The notes under the pieces are model-generated. The model was not told the DNA's origin. It made no database searches and worked only from the letters and a program-made list of their open reading frames with translations. Positions 61,107 through 64,000 of a stretch of DNA of 64,000 nt are shown here, in pieces. The number at the start of each line of letters is the position of its first letter. Position 1 is the first letter of the stretch. The translations under genes and the position numbers were made by a program. This DNA is from Megaustenia siamemsis (taxonomy: Eukaryota; Mollusca; Gastropoda; Stylommatophora; Ariophantidae): assembly GCA_032433765.1 (NCBI GenBank), contig JAVIAB010000159.1:59744043-59808042 (forward strand), in the 5' to 3' direction.

Positions 61107-61690
61107 TTGGGCACAGTGATAACATCAGATGGAAGATGCAACACAGAAATAAAAAGCAGAACAGCTCAGGCCAAAATAGCATTTCAGAAAATGAAAAATA
61201 TCTTATGCAACAAATCTATGTCAATAGAAATGAGAAAGAGAGTTCATCGATGCTATATAGAACCAATTCCGACCTATGGAAGTGAATCATGGACAATAGA
61301 CCAACAAATGAAAAGAAAATTAGAGGCCACAGAGATGGGATTTCTCAGAAGAATGTTGAAAGTTCCCTGGACAGCTAAAAAGACCAATGAGAAAGTTCTC
61401 AGCGGCCAACACAAAAAGGGAGCTCTCTTATAAAACATCAGAAAGAAACAATCAAAATTTTTTGGGCACTTCATGAGAAGAGGAAAGTTGGAATACTTGG
61501 TTACAACTGGCAAAATAAAAGGAAAGAGAGATTGTGGATGACAAAGAGAGAAAATACTGGATAGCTTGGTGTCATGGCATAGAAAACAGTCAACAACAGA
61601 ACTCATACGATGCACTGTGGATAGTAGATTGTGGAAGGACATGATCGCCAATGCCAACCGGTAAGGCACATGATGATGATGATGATGATG
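61107..61690 (+). mobile_element. LINE-A copy in minisatellite
   Basis: Plus-strand blocks GTVITSDGRCNTEIKSRTAQ, NKSMSIEMRKRVHRCYIEPI, TYGSESWTIDQQMKRKLEAT and FLRRMLKVPWTAKKTNEKVL, then frameshifts; (GAT)n tail at 61671-61697. Confidence 0.8.
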
Positions 61691-61697
61691 ATGATGA

Positions 61698-62578
61698 TAT
61701 TTATTATTATTATTGTGTTTATTAACACCTATATTTATTATTTTTGTTTTTGGTAACACATATATTTATTATTATTTTTGGTAACACATATATTTATTAT
61801 TATTTTTGGTAACACATATATTTATTATTATTATTATTAGTTTTGGTAACACATATATTTATTATTATTAGTTTTGGTAACACATATATTTATTATTATT
61901 ATTTTTGGTAACACATATATTTATTATTATTTTTGGTAACACATATATTTATTATTATTTTTGGTAACACATATATTTATTATTATTTTTGGTAACACAT
62001 ATATTTATTATTATTTTTGGTAACACATATATTTATTATTATTTTTGGTAACACATATATTTATTATTATTATTATTAGTTTTGGTAACACATATATTTA
62101 TTATTATTAGTTTTGGTAACACATATATTTATTATTTTTGTTTTTGGTAACACATATATTTATTATTATTTTTGGTAACACATATATTTATTATTATTTT
62201 TGGTGACACATATATTTATTATTATTATTATTAGTTTTGGTAACACATATATTTATTATTATTAGTTTTGGTAACACATATATTTATTATTATTATTTTT
62301 GGTAACACATATATTTATTATTATTTTTGGTAACACATATATTTATTATTATTTTTGGTAACACATATATTTATTATTATTTTTGGTAACACATATATTT
62401 ATTATTATTTTTGGTAACACATATATTTATTATTATTTTTGGTAACACATATATTTATTATTATTATTATTAGTTTTGGTAACACATATATTTATTATTA
62501 TTATTATTATTATTTTTTTTGGTAACACATATATTTATTATTATTATTTTTGGTAACACCTATATTTACTCCCTATCA
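61698..62578. repeat. 28-37 bp minisatellite (TAACACATATATTTATTATT)
   Basis: About 28 units of TTTTTGGTAACACATATATT + TATTATTA, with TTATTATTAG insertions making longer units at semi-regular intervals. A block of 9-10 units appears to be duplicated (compare 61820-62100 with 62210-62490). Confidence 0.9.
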
Positions 62579-62589
62579 ATAAGTATATA

Positions 62590-63345
62590 AAAGAATGTGG
62601 TGCTTCAACAAGGTGTAGCCAGCCCCGCAGCTATATCATTAAATAACATACCCCATGAATCTGTGAGAAAGTTTACCTATCTCGGTTCTAGTCACAACCA
62701 ATGTCTTCCTTGAAGAGGAAATAAATTCCCGAATCGGAAAGGCAGCTTCCACATTTGGTAAACTTAAAAATAGAGCATGGGCCAACACCAATTTAACACT
62801 CAGGACTAAGATTCAAATTTACCAAAGTTGTGTGCTTAGTACACTTCTATATGGATCAGAAACTTGGACTACTATGCAAGGCAGGAGAAAAGGATAAACA
62901 GCTTCCATTTATGTTGCCTTCGCAAGATTATGTACTCCAAATGGTAGGACAAGGTAACTAACTCTAATGTCTTACAACAAGCATCGATCATGGCAACACT
63001 TAGGAGTCGTAGACTAAGGTGGCTCGGCCATGTAAGAAGAATGGCAAACAATCGTATTCCCAAACAAATATTGTATGGCGAACTTAAGGATGGAAAGAGA
63101 CCAAAGAGCAGATCAGTGCTGAGGTATAAGGATGTTTGCAGGGCTTCCTTGAGGGAATTTTTTTATCAGTGAAAGAAGCTGGGAAAATGTGGCAGCAGAT
63201 CGTAGCACATGGAGAGTAAAAATAAAAAATGGTACAGCAACTTCGAGACAGTGCTTATATCAAATTCAGAAGACAAAAGGTGCAAAAGAAAAGAGACAAG
63301 GCTAGGTACCGCAAATACACCTTGTTTGTTCTGTGGATAGATCTG
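62590..63345 (+). mobile_element. LINE-F copy
   Basis: Plus strand: VRKFTYLGS, RIGKAASTFGKLKNRAWANT, KIQIYQSCVLSTLLYGSETW, SRRLRWLGHVRRMANNRIPK and QILYGELKDGKRPKS, then a degraded end with TPCLFCG. Same family as 37578-38240. Several frame breaks. Confidence 0.78.
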
Positions 63346-63349
63346 TCTG

Positions 63350-63446
63350 TCATCATCTTGTGCCATACCGGTTGGCGTAGGTGATCATGTCACTCCACAT
63401 TCTTCTATCTACAGTGCATCATATCAGTTCTGTTGTTGACTGTTAT
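63350..63446 (-). mobile_element. LINE-A 3' end
   Basis: TGCCATACCGGTTGGCGTAG to GTTCTGTTGTTGACTGTT, then cut off by a CA repeat. Confidence 0.7.
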
Positions 63447-63492
63447 ACACACATACACACGCACACACACACGCACGCACGCACACACACAC
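63447..63492. repeat. (CA)n microsatellite
   Basis: ACAC/GCAC repeats. Confidence 0.85.
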
Positions 63493-63544
63493 TTGTTATT
63501 ATTATTTTTATTAACACCTATATTTATTACTATTGTTTTTGGTC

Positions 63545-63905
63545 GTTCATCGTTGAGCGCTGTCTCCGCATCAAAGGTTGACTACCATGGAGCGCCATTC
63601 CGCTCTGTCTCTTGCTTTGATGGTGCATATTGTCATAGGCTGATTTGTCCATCTTTTGATGTTATTCATCCATATTAGTCTGCCTCTGCCTCTATTACCT
63701 TGTATTTTCCCTTCCAATATTATTTTTAGTTAACTGTTGTGTCTTTTAACATTCCCCAAAAATCTCATTTGTCTTGCTCTAATTCTGTTTAGTAGTTCTC
63801 TTTTAATTTTTAGTTGTTTTAAAGCTTCATCGTTTGTTCTCTTTTCTTTCCATCCAATTCTATTTATTCTTCTATAAATCCACATTTCAATCCACAAGCT
63901 TCACT
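63545..63905 (-). mobile_element. LINE-D 3' end in minisatellite
   Basis: From GAGCGCTGTCTCCGCATCAA (3' end, antisense) to AATCCACATTTCAATCC. Minisatellite units on both sides (63493-63544, 63906-63960). Confidence 0.75.
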
Positions 63906-63985
63906 GTTTTTAGTAATGCCTGTACTTATTATTACTGTATTTGGTAACACCTATCTTTCATCACTTCCTCTTGTAACCCGTTCAG

Positions 63986-64000
63986 GGGTTGAAGGAGATA
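63986..64000 (+). CDS. Intermediate filament protein, start of next coil 2 exon (cut by window edge)
   Basis: Acceptor CTCTTGTAACCCGTTCAG ends at 63985; GGG TTG AAG GAG ATA reads GLKEI in phase 0, which continues the ..AELASR frame. Only five codons are visible. The acceptor quality and frame support it, but the sequence is too short to be sure. Confidence 0.6.

Larger units (their letters stand above)
59820..63985 (+). other. Intron of 4,166 bp
   Basis: GT..AG intron made of a TTTATTATT-type minisatellite with LINE-E, LINE-A, LINE-F and LINE-D bodies embedded in it. Confidence 0.78.

Overview
This is eukaryotic, repeat-saturated DNA, most likely from a mollusc and possibly a gastropod. The organism call is inference. 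It rests on a multi-exon cytoplasmic intermediate filament gene with GT..AG introns, several families of 5'-truncated LINEs, tRNA-headed SINEs, a Penelope-like element (PLE) with a GIY-YIG endonuclease, and very long micro- and minisatellites. There are no bacterial operons, CRISPR arrays, rRNA genes or convincing tRNA genes. LINE-A, SINE-1 and similar names are local to this annotation. Boundaries without a target-site duplication (TSD) are good to about 10-30 bases.

Layout. 1-47.5 kb is intergenic or far-upstream DNA made of nested transposon fragments and tandem arrays: a 38-bp LINE-derived minisatellite (4.2-5.3 kb), a TGATTCCTTGA-type array (5.6-6.7 kb), a 17-bp array (10.8-11.6 kb), a 61-bp satellite (14.8-16.1 kb), and a 3.4-kb pentanucleotide array (21.0-24.4 kb). 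At 29.5-35.3 kb a 5.8-kb PLE is flanked by a perfect 13-bp TSD. It has about 1.86-kb near-identical inverted arms, and sits inside a LINE that itself sits inside a SINE. 36-47 kb holds more LINE and SINE fragments, including a tandem SINE pair and a nest several levels deep.

From 47.5 kb to the right edge the plus strand carries four complete exons, plus the start of a fifth, of an intermediate filament protein. They cover the end of rod coil 1B, linker L12 and the first part of coil 2. Head, coil 1A, distal coil 2 and tail lie outside the window or were not found. The introns (5.9, 2.3, 3.6 and 4.2 kb) are full of the same repeats, and one begins directly with a 55-bp minisatellite carrying many decoy 5' splice sites.

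The main themes are: (1) a PLE with inverted arms, hammerhead-like motifs and short fold-back derivatives; (2) repeated birth of minisatellites from LINE coding or 3'-end sequence (81, 38, about 36 and 68 bp units); (3) LINE families each ending in their own microsatellite; (4) several unclassified short mobile repeats, defined here by TSDs and by multiple copies within the window.
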